64,000 nucleotides of DNA from Actinophytocola xinjiangensis (GTDB taxonomy: Bacteria > Actinomycetota > Actinomycetes > Mycobacteriales > Pseudonocardiaceae): assembly GCF_001921215.1 (NCBI RefSeq), contig NZ_MSIF01000008.1, forward strand, positions 1 through 64,000. The letters are read 5' to 3'. The position numbers and the translations under genes are program-made. Positions 11,101 to 17,629 of the stretch are shown in pieces. Numbering within the stretch: position 1 is the stretch's first letter; every line of letters begins with the position of its first letter. The notes under the pieces are model-generated. The model was given only the letters and a program-made list of their open reading frames with translations, made no database searches and was not told where the DNA came from.

Positions 11101-14100
11101 GGACCGTCCCTTCTTCGCTGGTCACCTCGTAGCCGCCGGCCAGCAGCGACACCCGCAGCGTCCGGGGCCGATCCACCGCGACCGGTGCGGACCACACGTT
11201 GTCGCGCAGCCGGATGACCCGCCCGGCAGCCACGTCGAGCCGTGCCGCGGCCCGGATCAACTCCACGCAGCCCGCCGCGGGAAAGACCGGGATCCCGGCC
11301 ACCCGGTGCTGCGCCAACTCCGGCTCCTCGCCGGTGAACTCGACGACGACGCCGTCTCCGGACCGCTCACGCACCCACGGGTGCTCGCCGGTTTCCCCGG
11401 CGGGGATCTCGGGCAACGGGTATCGCTCCCGCGCGAACGGGTAGCCGGGCAGCCGCACGTGACGCAGCGGAACGTCGTGCAACGACTCCCATGGCACGTC
11501 CGCGCCCGCCACCCACGCCCGTGCCAGCGCGGCCCAGTCACGCGAGGCCAGTGCCCGTGGCAGCTGTTCGCGCACGTCCGTGCGTGCGGCGCGGTCCCGC
11601 ACCGTGACCCAGTGCTCGCCCTCCGGCCGTCCTCCCGCGGCGAAGGCGGCAAGCCGGTCCGCGAGCTCCACCGGGTCACCGGCCAGCAGCGCCAGCCGCT
11701 CGGACTGCGGTTCGCGGCGCACCTGGAGCTGGTAGGCGATCTCCGATACCCGCAGGACCTCCGCCCGGTCCCGGATCGATGCGGACAGGTTGGCGCAGTG
11801 CTCCACCAGACGCTCACGATCGCGTGCGGAGACGACGACGAGGTGCGCGCCGTCCGCCGGGCCACGGGCGGTGTTCAGCGGCGGGGCCTCCTGCAGGACC
11901 ACGTGCGCGTTGGCGCCGCCCGCGCCGAAAGCGCTGACTCCCGCCCGCCGGGGGCCTCCGGTGGGCGCGAGCCAGTCGGCCGCGTCGTGTTGGACGGCGA
12001 ACGGGGTGGCGGCGAAGTCGATGCGCGGGTTGGGTTTCCGGGCGTGCATGGTGGGCACCAACGTGCCGTGCTCAAACTGCAGGAGCACCTTGGTCAGCCC
12101 AGCGATGCCCGCCGCCGACTCGAGGTGCCCGATGTTGGTCTTCACCGAGCCGATCGCGCACCCTCCCGACGGCGCGCCGGTGAACGCGCGGGTGAGACCG
12201 GCGATCTCGACCGGATCGCCGAGGGCGGTGCCGGTGCCGTGTGCCTCGACGTAGCCGACGGTCGCCGGGTCCACGCCGCCGTCAGCGAGCGCGGCGGAGA
12301 CGGCCTTCGCCTGCGCGGCCGGGTTGGGCACGGTGTACCCGTTGGTGCGGCCACCGTGGTTGATCGCGGTGCCCTTGACCACCCCGAGGACCTCGTCGCC
12401 GTCCGCGAGCGCGGCGCGCAGCGGCTTCAGCACGGCCGCGCCGACCCCTTCGCCTGGCACGAACCCGTCAGCGTCCGCGCCGAAGGTTCTGCACCGGCCA
12501 GTGCGGGACAACATCTGGAGGCTGCACAACCAGTCGAACTTCGCCGGGTGAAGGTAGAGGTTGACGCCACCGACGAGCGCCATGTCGCACTCCCCGCGAG
12601 CGATGCTGCGCACCGCGAGATGCACGGCTGTCAGCGAGGACGCACACGCCGTGTCCACCGGCATGCTGGGCCCGCGAAGATCGAGCCAGTACGACACCCG
12701 GTTGGCCACCGACCACTGCGGCGACGGCGGCACCACCGGGTGGCCCGCCCGCTGCTGGTCCGGCCCCCACAGCAGGTGGGTCTGCGTGGTGACGCCGACG
12801 AACACGCCCACCGCGCGGGCGCCGGGATCGTCCGGGTCGCCAAGGCGGTGCGGTGGGTATCCCGCGTCCTCGAACGCATGCCACGCGGTCTGCAGGAACA
12901 GGCGCTCCTGCGGATCCATCGACACCGCATCGCGTGGCGAGATGCCGAAGAACAGCGGGTCGAACGCATCGACGTCGTCGAGGAACGCGCCCCGCCGGCA
13001 GTAGGTCTCGGCGCCAGGGGTCCAGCGGATCGACGGGACCTCGGTCACGCTGTCCCGGCCGTGCAACAGGTTGCGCCAGAAGACAGCCAGGTCGGGCGCC
13101 TCGGGATAACGACCGGCCAGGCCGATGATCGCCACGTCGCCGTCCGCCACGTCATCGGCCACCGCACTGGGTTCCACCGTCGCCGGAACCGGGTGCGTCG
13201 CGACGACGGCCGAGGGCGCGGCGGATGTGGCGGGTTCGCCGTAGTGGGCGGTGAGCTCCGCGGCACGCAGTCGCGCGATCCGCTCGGCGGCGGCGGCGAG
13301 CGTGCGGCTTTCGAACAGCAACGTCTCGCCGACGGAGCCGAGCTTCGCCTCGATCCGGGTGTTGAACTCGGCAATCACGATGGAGTCCAGGCCGAGCCGG
13401 TCCAGGCCCATCTCAAGATCCACGTCCGCCGGGGGTATCCCCCGCAGTTCCCCGATGACACCGGCCACGTAGTCCTTCGCCCACGCGACCACCCGCACCG
13501 GATCCGCCGAGGGCGCCACGGTCTGGTCGCTCGCGGGCGGCTCCTCCTCGGGACCGGCGGGTTGCGGGTCGAGCAGTTCCGGCACCCGGTCCGGCTCGCC
13601 GTGGAACAACGGCCGGGCGCCCGCAGCACCCGAGAGCAGGCGGTTCAGGACAGCCAGCGCGGTGGCGGTGGGCATGGGTAGCACCCCTGATCCGGGGCTG
13701 AGCACACCTCGTTCGGTGACGGCCATGCCGCCGTCGCGCCACACCGGCCAGCCGATCGACAGGGTACGCCCGGACCTCTCCCCCTCGGCCCGCCGCGCCT
13801 CCCGCGCCTCGGCGAACTGGTCCAGGAAGGCGTTGGCCGCCGCGTAGTCGGCCTGTCCCGGGTTGCCGAGCACCGCGACCATGGACGAGAACAGCACGAA
13901 CAGTTCCAGCGGTTCGTCCTGGGTCGCGTCGTCCAGGTTGACCGCGCCGAGCACCTTCGGCGCGAGGACCGCCCGCAGATCCCGCGATTGTTTGTGCGCC
14001 AGATATCCGTCCCGCAGGACGCCGGCCGCGTGCAGGACTCCGGTCAGTGCGCCGAACCGTGCCCGCACCCGGCGGATCACGTCCCGCGCCGCCGCTGGGT

Positions 14101-17100
14101 CGGACACGTCGGCCTGGAAGTAGGTGAGCCGGTCTGACTGGTCCAGGTCCGAATCCGCCGACCGCCCGACGACGGCGACCCGCACCCCGGGCACGGCGAG
14201 CAGATGTGCGGTCACCATCCTGCCGAGACCGCCGGTGCCGCCGGTGAGCAAGTACGTGCCGCCAGGACGGACTCCCTGCGGCGGCGACGTCGGCGCGACC
14301 AACGCGGCCGGCGTGTACCGGCGGGACAGCCGGCCACCTGGCCCGTGCCGGACGAGTTCCGTACCGTCCCGGCGCCCGAGTTCGTCCGCGACCACGTCCC
14401 AGGTGGACTGTTCGCCGAGGTCGTCGGGAACCGCGATCGCACGGAAGGGGACGGTGGCGGTTTCCCGCGCCAGGCTCCTGGCGAACCCGGCGATGGCGGC
14501 CAGTTCGGGAGATGGCCGGCCGTCCACCACCCGGCCGACCACGAACACCCGGGTGCCGCGCCCGTAGGACGCCTTCGCCACGTGCAGCGCCGCGACCACC
14601 GTGTCCGCGGGGGATCCGGTGCACGTGAGCACGACCGCGGTGGGTGTCCCGTACTCGTCGAGGGCCCTCTGCCACGCCTCGGTGTCGTCCGCGGGCAGCG
14701 TCCCCAGGTCAACGGCCCTGACCCGTCCGGGAAGCCGTTCGGCCGCCTGCCGCACCTCGACGGCGCCCGGTGGGAAGAGCACCACTACCGGGCCGGTGGC
14801 GGGCACAGGCACTCGTGCGGTGGCTTCCCACCGCGCACGCAGCTCGACGACATGCTCCGCCAGGGCGGAGTCGTGAGCCGAGTCGCGGGCGGCGTCGCGG
14901 GCGGAGTCGCGGGCGGAGTCGGGGGCGGCGTCGGGGGCGGAGTTCGTCGACGCCGCGCCACCTCTCTCGGGGAGAAGCGTCGTCGGATCGGCGGGCCGGA
15001 TTCGGTGCTCCACGCCGTTGAACTCCGTCGTGGGAAGTGGGGTCCTGGCCCCGGCACCGGCGACCGGGTGTGCCTGCCAGCGCACGTCCACCCCATGACG
15101 CCACAGCCGCACCAGTGTTTCGGTGAGCGAGGGGGCGACGACGAGATCGACGTCGGGATCGACAGGGACGTCACCCACCACCACGACGGTGTGCCCCTCC
15201 GGCATGACCGTGGTCTCCTCGGTGGACCGCGCGAGCCGGGCCCACGCGCCGACGTCCGCGAGGTCGTCGGGCAGACGACCGACGCGGCGCAGAATCGGGT
15301 ACCGACCCCGGTCGGCGAGTTCGACTCGGCCGGGATGGCGGGGAGCGACCGGGGCACCGGCGGTCAGGTCGAGCAGGTCGCCCGGATCGACCACGCCGTC
15401 CAGCAACAGATCCGACAGTTCGACCGCACGTTCGTCCAACAGGTGCCTGGCTAGCGGCAGGTCCCACTTGCGGTTGAGCCGGTCCAGCGCGTTCTGCAGG
15501 GCCAGGGCCACCGCGAGCGGGTCGGCCATGAAGTCGGGGTCCGAGGACAGGTCGTCGGCACGGCCGCGTTCCCGCAACGCCCGGCGCCAGTCAGCCAGGT
15601 TGCTCTGGAACGTTCGTTGCGTGTCCAGTTTGCGCGCCAGCTCGACCAGGCCGGTCAGTCCGGCCCGGTCGGCCGTAGCGCCGCGAAGGCGGTCCAGGTA
15701 GGCCGCATCCACCCGATACGGGGTCACCACGCGGTCGGTGCCGGGCACGGCCAGTGGCGCGGAGGGCGCACCCAACTCCTGATGCCGCCCTGGTTCGCCC
15801 GAGGAAAGGCCTGCCGCGGTCCCGGGGTCCAGCATCCCCAGTGCGGCGAGCGCTGGCCACACCCCCGCCCCGTCGGGCACGACAACGGCTGGATTCAGGC
15901 CGAACCGCAGCAGGGCCGAGACGACGGCGGTCGTGTAGGCGCATCGCCGCCGTGGCTCGCCGACCGCGGACCGCAGTACCTCGGCCGTATCGGGGTCGAG
16001 CACCGAAACGAACTCGTCAAGAAACCCGTCGACGTTCTCTGGCGGCTCCATCAGCCCGACCCGCAACGCCCACGGACGGTCCTGGGCGGCCGTGGGTGTC
16101 GCGAACGCCAGTAGCGCGGGAATGTCCGCCAGATCGGTGACCACCCCGCCGAGTCGGTGTGGCAGGTGGTCACGCCCCACCGCCAGGGTGGCGCACACGT
16201 CGCCCGCGGTGGCGTCCGGCAGGGTGTGCCGCCAGCGCGCGACGAGCTTCCGCAGGGACTGCTCCGACGCCGCGGAAAGCAGGAACGGCCATGGCCGGGC
16301 GTCCGGGGGACGGCGCTCCGGTGCGACATGCTCCTCGACGACGAGGTGCGCGTTCACCCCGCCGAAGCCGAACGAGCTGACCCCGGCGAGCCTCGGCGCA
16401 CCCGGGGAGCGCGACTCCCAGTCCATATTGGACAGGGCGAGGCGGAACGGGGAGTCGGCCAGCTCGATCAGGGGGTTGAGGTCGCGCAGGTGGAGGTTCG
16501 GGACGATCCGCCGCTCGGACATCATCATCAGCACCTTGATGAGGCCCGCGATGCCTGCCGCGCCCTCCAGGTGTCCGATGTTGGACTTGACCGCGCCGAG
16601 CGTGCACCACCCGGTGTCGGGCGAAGCGGGCCCGAACACCTGCCGCAGCGCCTCAACCTCGATCGGGTCGCCCAGCGAGGTACCGGTGCCGTGGGTCTCG
16701 ACGAACGTGATGTCCGCCGGGCTCACCCCCGCCCTGGCGATCGCCTCGGCGACCACCGCCCGCTGCGAGGCCACTGTCGGTGCGGTGATTGTGGTGCGCT
16801 TGCGCCCGTGATTCACCGCGCTACCCCGGATCACGCCGTAGACGTGGTCGGCGTCGCGGACGGCGTCATCCAGCCGGCGCAACAGCACCATGCCCACCCC
16901 GTCGCCGGGCACGAACCCGTCGGCGTCCCGGTCGAACGTGCGGCAGCGTCCGGTGGGGCTGAGCATCCGGGCTTTGGAGAACCCGACGTACTTCCACCAG
17001 TGCAGGTTCAGGTTCACCCCGCCCGCGAGCACGTAGTCGGCCTCACCGGTGGTCAGGGCCTGCACGCCGAGGTGCACGGCGACCAGCGAGGAGGCGCAGG

Positions 17101-17629
17101 CAGCGTCCACGGCGACGCTGGCGCCGCTCAGCCCGAAGGTCTGGGAGAGCCGGTTGGCCAGCAGGCAGTCGTAGACGCCGAGCACCGAGTGGCTCTCCAC
17201 GTCGTGCTCTGGGCCGGTCAGCTCGGCCATGTGGTCGCGCTCCATGTTGCCGACGTAGACGCAGGTGCGACCGGCGCCGAGGGTGGCGGCCGTGATACCC
17301 GCGTCCTCCACGCACTGCTGGGTGACCTCCATCAGCAGGCGCTGCATGGGATCCAGCAACCGGGCCTCGCGCGGGGAGATCCCGAAGAACTCGTGGTCGA
17401 AATCGTAGGGGCGGTCGACCACGCCGCACCACTTGCTGATCGAGCGGTTCGCCGCGCCGCGGTCCGGGTCGTAGAGCGCGGACGTGTCCCACCGGTCGGC
17501 GGGGACCTCGCGGACCGAGTCGACTCCGTCGACGAGGTTGGCGAGGAACTCGTGGTGGTCGCGTGCCCCGGGCAGCCGGCAGCCGATCCCGACGACCGCG
17601 ATCCTCGGGTGTGCGGCCTTCTCGCTCAT
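2165..17629 (-). CDS. Trans-AT type I polyketide synthase, three extension modules
   Basis: About 5,154 residues. Order with approximate bases (read downward): KS1 17,600-16,310 (DAACASSL); an AT-like stretch without GHSxG 16,100-15,000; KR1 14,260-13,700; ACP1 ~13,385 (LGLDSI); KS2 13,140-11,880 (DTACASSL); DH2 from 11,310 (HxxxGxxxxP) with its Asp near 10,850; KR2 10,015-9,480; ACP2 ~9,160 (GFDSL); KS3 8,940-7,640 (DTACSSSL); an ACP-like segment without DSL 7,490-7,290; DH3 6,820-6,320; KR3 5,510-4,980; C-methyltransferase ~4,280 (EIGAGTG); ACP3 ~3,600 (GVDSI); MDR-type ER 3,215-2,290. No active AT is present, so malonyl units must come from the AT-AT-ER protein encoded just upstream. The ATG at 17,629 was chosen because it forms an ATGA overlap with that gene and sits directly before KS1; an earlier ATG only adds an arginine-rich stretch. 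Inferred product: a short chain from three extensions, with one alpha-methyl group. Confidence 0.95.
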   Translation of the reverse strand: MSEKAAHPRIAVVGIGCRLPGARDHHEFLANLVDGVDSVREVPADRWDTSALYDPDRGAANRSISKWCGVVDRPYDFDHEFFGISPREARLLDPMQRLLMEVTQQCVEDAGITAATLGAGRTCVYVGNMERDHMAELTGPEHDVESHSVLGVYDCLLANRLSQTFGLSGASVAVDAACASSLVAVHLGVQALTTGEADYVLAGGVNLNLHWWKYVGFSKARMLSPTGRCRTFDRDADGFVPGDGVGMVLLRRLDDAVRDADHVYGVIRGSAVNHGRKRTTITAPTVASQRAVVAEAIARAGVSPADITFVETHGTGTSLGDPIEVEALRQVFGPASPDTGWCTLGAVKSNIGHLEGAAGIAGLIKVLMMMSERRIVPNLHLRDLNPLIELADSPFRLALSNMDWESRSPGAPRLAGVSSFGFGGVNAHLVVEEHVAPERRPPDARPWPFLLSAASEQSLRKLVARWRHTLPDATAGDVCATLAVGRDHLPHRLGGVVTDLADIPALLAFATPTAAQDRPWALRVGLMEPPENVDGFLDEFVSVLDPDTAEVLRSAVGEPRRRCAYTTAVVSALLRFGLNPAVVVPDGAGVWPALAALGMLDPGTAAGLSSGEPGRHQELGAPSAPLAVPGTDRVVTPYRVDAAYLDRLRGATADRAGLTGLVELARKLDTQRTFQSNLADWRRALRERGRADDLSSDPDFMADPLAVALALQNALDRLNRKWDLPLARHLLDERAVELSDLLLDGVVDPGDLLDLTAGAPVAPRHPGRVELADRGRYPILRRVGRLPDDLADVGAWARLARSTEETTVMPEGHTVVVVGDVPVDPDVDLVVAPSLTETLVRLWRHGVDVRWQAHPVAGAGARTPLPTTEFNGVEHRIRPADPTTLLPERGGAASTNSAPDAAPDSARDSARDAARDSAHDSALAEHVVELRARWEATARVPVPATGPVVVLFPPGAVEVRQAAERLPGRVRAVDLGTLPADDTEAWQRALDEYGTPTAVVLTCTGSPADTVVAALHVAKASYGRGTRVFVVGRVVDGRPSPELAAIAGFARSLARETATVPFRAIAVPDDLGEQSTWDVVADELGRRDGTELVRHGPGGRLSRRYTPAALVAPTSPPQGVRPGGTYLLTGGTGGLGRMVTAHLLAVPGVRVAVVGRSADSDLDQSDRLTYFQADVSDPAAARDVIRRVRARFGALTGVLHAAGVLRDGYLAHKQSRDLRAVLAPKVLGAVNLDDATQDEPLELFVLFSSMVAVLGNPGQADYAAANAFLDQFAEAREARRAEGERSGRTLSIGWPVWRDGGMAVTERGVLSPGSGVLPMPTATALAVLNRLLSGAAGARPLFHGEPDRVPELLDPQPAGPEEEPPASDQTVAPSADPVRVVAWAKDYVAGVIGELRGIPPADVDLEMGLDRLGLDSIVIAEFNTRIEAKLGSVGETLLFESRTLAAAAERIARLRAAELTAHYGEPATSAAPSAVVATHPVPATVEPSAVADDVADGDVAIIGLAGRYPEAPDLAVFWRNLLHGRDSVTEVPSIRWTPGAETYCRRGAFLDDVDAFDPLFFGISPRDAVSMDPQERLFLQTAWHAFEDAGYPPHRLGDPDDPGARAVGVFVGVTTQTHLLWGPDQQRAGHPVVPPSPQWSVANRVSYWLDLRGPSMPVDTACASSLTAVHLAVRSIARGECDMALVGGVNLYLHPAKFDWLCSLQMLSRTGRCRTFGADADGFVPGEGVGAAVLKPLRAALADGDEVLGVVKGTAINHGGRTNGYTVPNPAAQAKAVSAALADGGVDPATVGYVEAHGTGTALGDPVEIAGLTRAFTGAPSGGCAIGSVKTNIGHLESAAGIAGLTKVLLQFEHGTLVPTMHARKPNPRIDFAATPFAVQHDAADWLAPTGGPRRAGVSAFGAGGANAHVVLQEAPPLNTARGPADGAHLVVVSARDRERLVEHCANLSASIRDRAEVLRVSEIAYQLQVRREPQSERLALLAGDPVELADRLAAFAAGGRPEGEHWVTVRDRAARTDVREQLPRALASRDWAALARAWVAGADVPWESLHDVPLRHVRLPGYPFARERYPLPEIPAGETGEHPWVRERSGDGVVVEFTGEEPELAQHRVAGIPVFPAAGCVELIRAAARLDVAAGRVIRLRDNVWSAPVAVDRPRTLRVSLLAGGYEVTSEEGTVHVTGKVDTVTEVDVPPLDVASVRARCTTTVTGQRLYERTRDRSLDLGPFYQGVERLHCNDDEALAELRVPGGDPRCALHPGLLDSAFQAVLWLVGQRFDRLFLPFSIGSVEVLGPLPDRAVAHVELRTAAPDGCKVRVRLADESGAVVVRVLDFWVRPWSGDATRTGPMWTGFRPEWIEEEPGAAGGARSVLVLAPTPEAGTRLTGELAARAGTPPRSAVAVPDHETDFGALLRDEGPVDTVVFAWPRSERGDVAAQLADGLRPLFRLVRALLRAEDKGPVRLVCAIPDRTPAYQALGGLLRTVTRESPRISHVLVAGAAPEQIAAEALGPVEGAEVRYRDGLRTVRRWRRADPTPAPRQVVRRDGVYLVTGGAGGLGGHVARWLAETVGARVMLAGRSPEDERVAAVRDLVLAAGGRAHYVRADVSTADGAREAVRAARAEFGALHGVFHCAGVLRDGFLAQQDLQRVHEVIAAKVFGAVHLDVAVREHPLDFLCLFSSVASAVGSAGQVGYAYANAFLDAFAEFRTERTIAVAWPLWADGGMSVDPEVAESLRVTFGLRPLATETGLDALSVALGGEERALLVAPGDGATLARVLAGPSTVAPAVAVPGDFGSAVRQVLRAEIARITELDPARIQNDQPIGDYGFDSLSFTQLANQLVKRLGVDLTPALFFEHTTVDEITDHLAEAHGTHLAVRLAPEHPAPSRPACAAERPRPAPVDEPIAIVGMHGMLPGSADLSEFWRNLDAGRDLVTEIPSDRWDWREYYGPVAGPGRTNSRWGGFLPEVDVFDAAFFGISPREAQLMDPQQRLFLETAYKAVEEAGYRPSDLAKGRTGLFVGAASHDYYDLLREAGVPVEAFTSTGMFHAILANRVSYLLDLTGPSFPIDTACSSSLVALRAAVESIRAGGCDTAIVGAVNLLLSPTIYISFARAGMLSPTGRCRTFDAGADGYVRAEGVGALVLKPLAAAERDGDHVHAVILGSVVNHGGKVNTLTTPNPKAQTELIVRAFDEAGVDPATVGYFELHGTGTALGDPVEVNAVKRAIGQMRDRAGVPVTEPTVLIGSVKSNIGHPEAVAGLAGIFKVVLSMKHGRIPGNLHLGELNPQIRLAGSPLRIVDRTMPWPRPTAADGTEQPRRAGVSSFGFGGVNGHVLLEEHVAAPADPTPSREQVFVLSARDEDRLRDYAAALADAVAPTDPVASSPEQPGADLIAEVATLLGVEPSDVPWDEPLADLGLSHRHAVRLADRMAAAGLSDVDTALLPTLTVAQLSVSGTAARTQAQTGPCPAGDLADVAYTLQVGREPMPHRLAVVTDSAAELARELSTFAATGVPGARTRIGVADERRDPVTTDDLWESARQWVTGAVPDWTVVDGARRPRRLSLPTYPFARDRHWIPGSSAAEPDPLVLGPGTEDGDATVYRATLSTSDRVVDEHRVHGVPVLAGVVQVELAAAAMAAHRRAAHRVTRVSWLRPLVVRGATCEVLIRLTEHADGIAYEIHAADGTVCSTGLWVHGDGPAATPAPHDLDAIRRRCRREYGQAEIYRLFDDADIAYGPVFRGLTDAVTGNGELLARFTTEVALPQRMTFHPTALDAALQAITVLTGTRRGTTRLPFAVEEIELLAPVPTTGFVHLVAGGGDGHDITVLDETGRPCVVLHQVTVRPEQHGFFYRPHWRLADASDAEPVRGPVLIAHSACSAELADALAARHDGQVHRISAAEIAGPGLPARLRGLGDVRHVWFLALAGEGARLLFRLIRGLVDADLVQQVRSVRSVTSGAQDALGRRVTEPVAAGLIGLTKSLAKEYPRIAVSCVDIAPAAAGWDRTAAALLAEPAHQGNREVALVGERRLVRLLRPVRLPAPARPVFRHGGSYVIVGGASGIGLALAEHLAANFSARTFLVGRGRPGERIEQALRRLAGLGGAATYHQADVTDPEAMRAVAAKARTHGPLHGVVHAAMVLCDGIVERLSHEDFEAVLAPKGEGTRVLGEVFATEPLDFLLVLSSVQSYTGAAGQSNYAAASTEQDAHVRRLATSLPFPVQSVNFGPWAKVGRVADRYESLAARGYRPIEPAEGIAAIEQVLASGERGLVALRADQPVLDAIGVEAVPVTTVTGSVPAHQDDRAEREALDDFIGDALWHLVGELGLVTRPHERYRTADLMDRLGALPRSRGLVEELVRILVRRGLLVRDGQEILTSASPRPTRPDPAALRTRFPNLNARLDLVLRCLDALPSVLTGARSAVEVLFPGGSSAPVAAIYRGESLVDYCNSLVARQVARAGQHPRVLEIGAGTGSTTEAVLAALATSVRYDVTDVSRGLLQQAQARLARPGVRFRVLDIERPAAEQGFAGERYDVVVAGNVLHATRDLDAALGEVRGLLAPGGCVVLTEVTVVQPFHTVTFGLLDGWWNFDDETRRLPGSPLLDPHMWRDRLEAAGFRDVAILGEPAVPGVLPQRVMVATVDPDQAAVVPHPSQQPREGQIRAIVTERVAGCLGVPVVDLRPDTDLSDVGVDSIVAVELTNQLNQALGIVMRTIMIFERPTVEALTAYIVEEFGDRLALGPARRAGEVPASGAGAVVAGEVEQRPSLGVGEAGFRSSGSAGVGQGEQRPLSGGARDESPSSSLVGARAVLFERPGAARDLRIVPIEPVAPGPGEIEIQVRAFPINFSDSLVAKGLYPMMPDFPVTPGVELSGTVRRVGEGVRRFAPGDEVMALTRPTMGGQASVVVTGEDFAVAKPTNVSHEAACGFLVPFLAVYLAFERAGVRPGERVFVPAAAGTLGLVAVRLAQQAGAKVIATAGGADKVAHLAGLGVQDAIDHRGRDVVGEVLRRTGGADVVINFVAGETAGQGIDVLAPDGRYVELAVLGLQSSSGPDLSRLVNNQSFHSLNTKKFFLRHPERREELLRTAAEHLAAGGFASAPAHVLPFARVTEAYAIKEDRGLVGRVVVTMAGHDESVGRRLRELLVREFGEHAALADAEIERLTDRLDGK
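14870..14941. repeat. 12-bp tandem repeat inside the PKS gene (6 units)
   Basis: Six back-to-back 12-bp units of the form GTCGCGGGCGGA, with variants at positions 5-6, 8, 9 and 12. On the coding strand they encode Asp/Ser/Ala/Arg-rich tetrapeptides that form a flexible linker between the AT-like relic and the KR1 structural half. Because each unit is four codons, copy-number changes would keep the frame. This is a likely slippage site. Confidence 0.9.
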
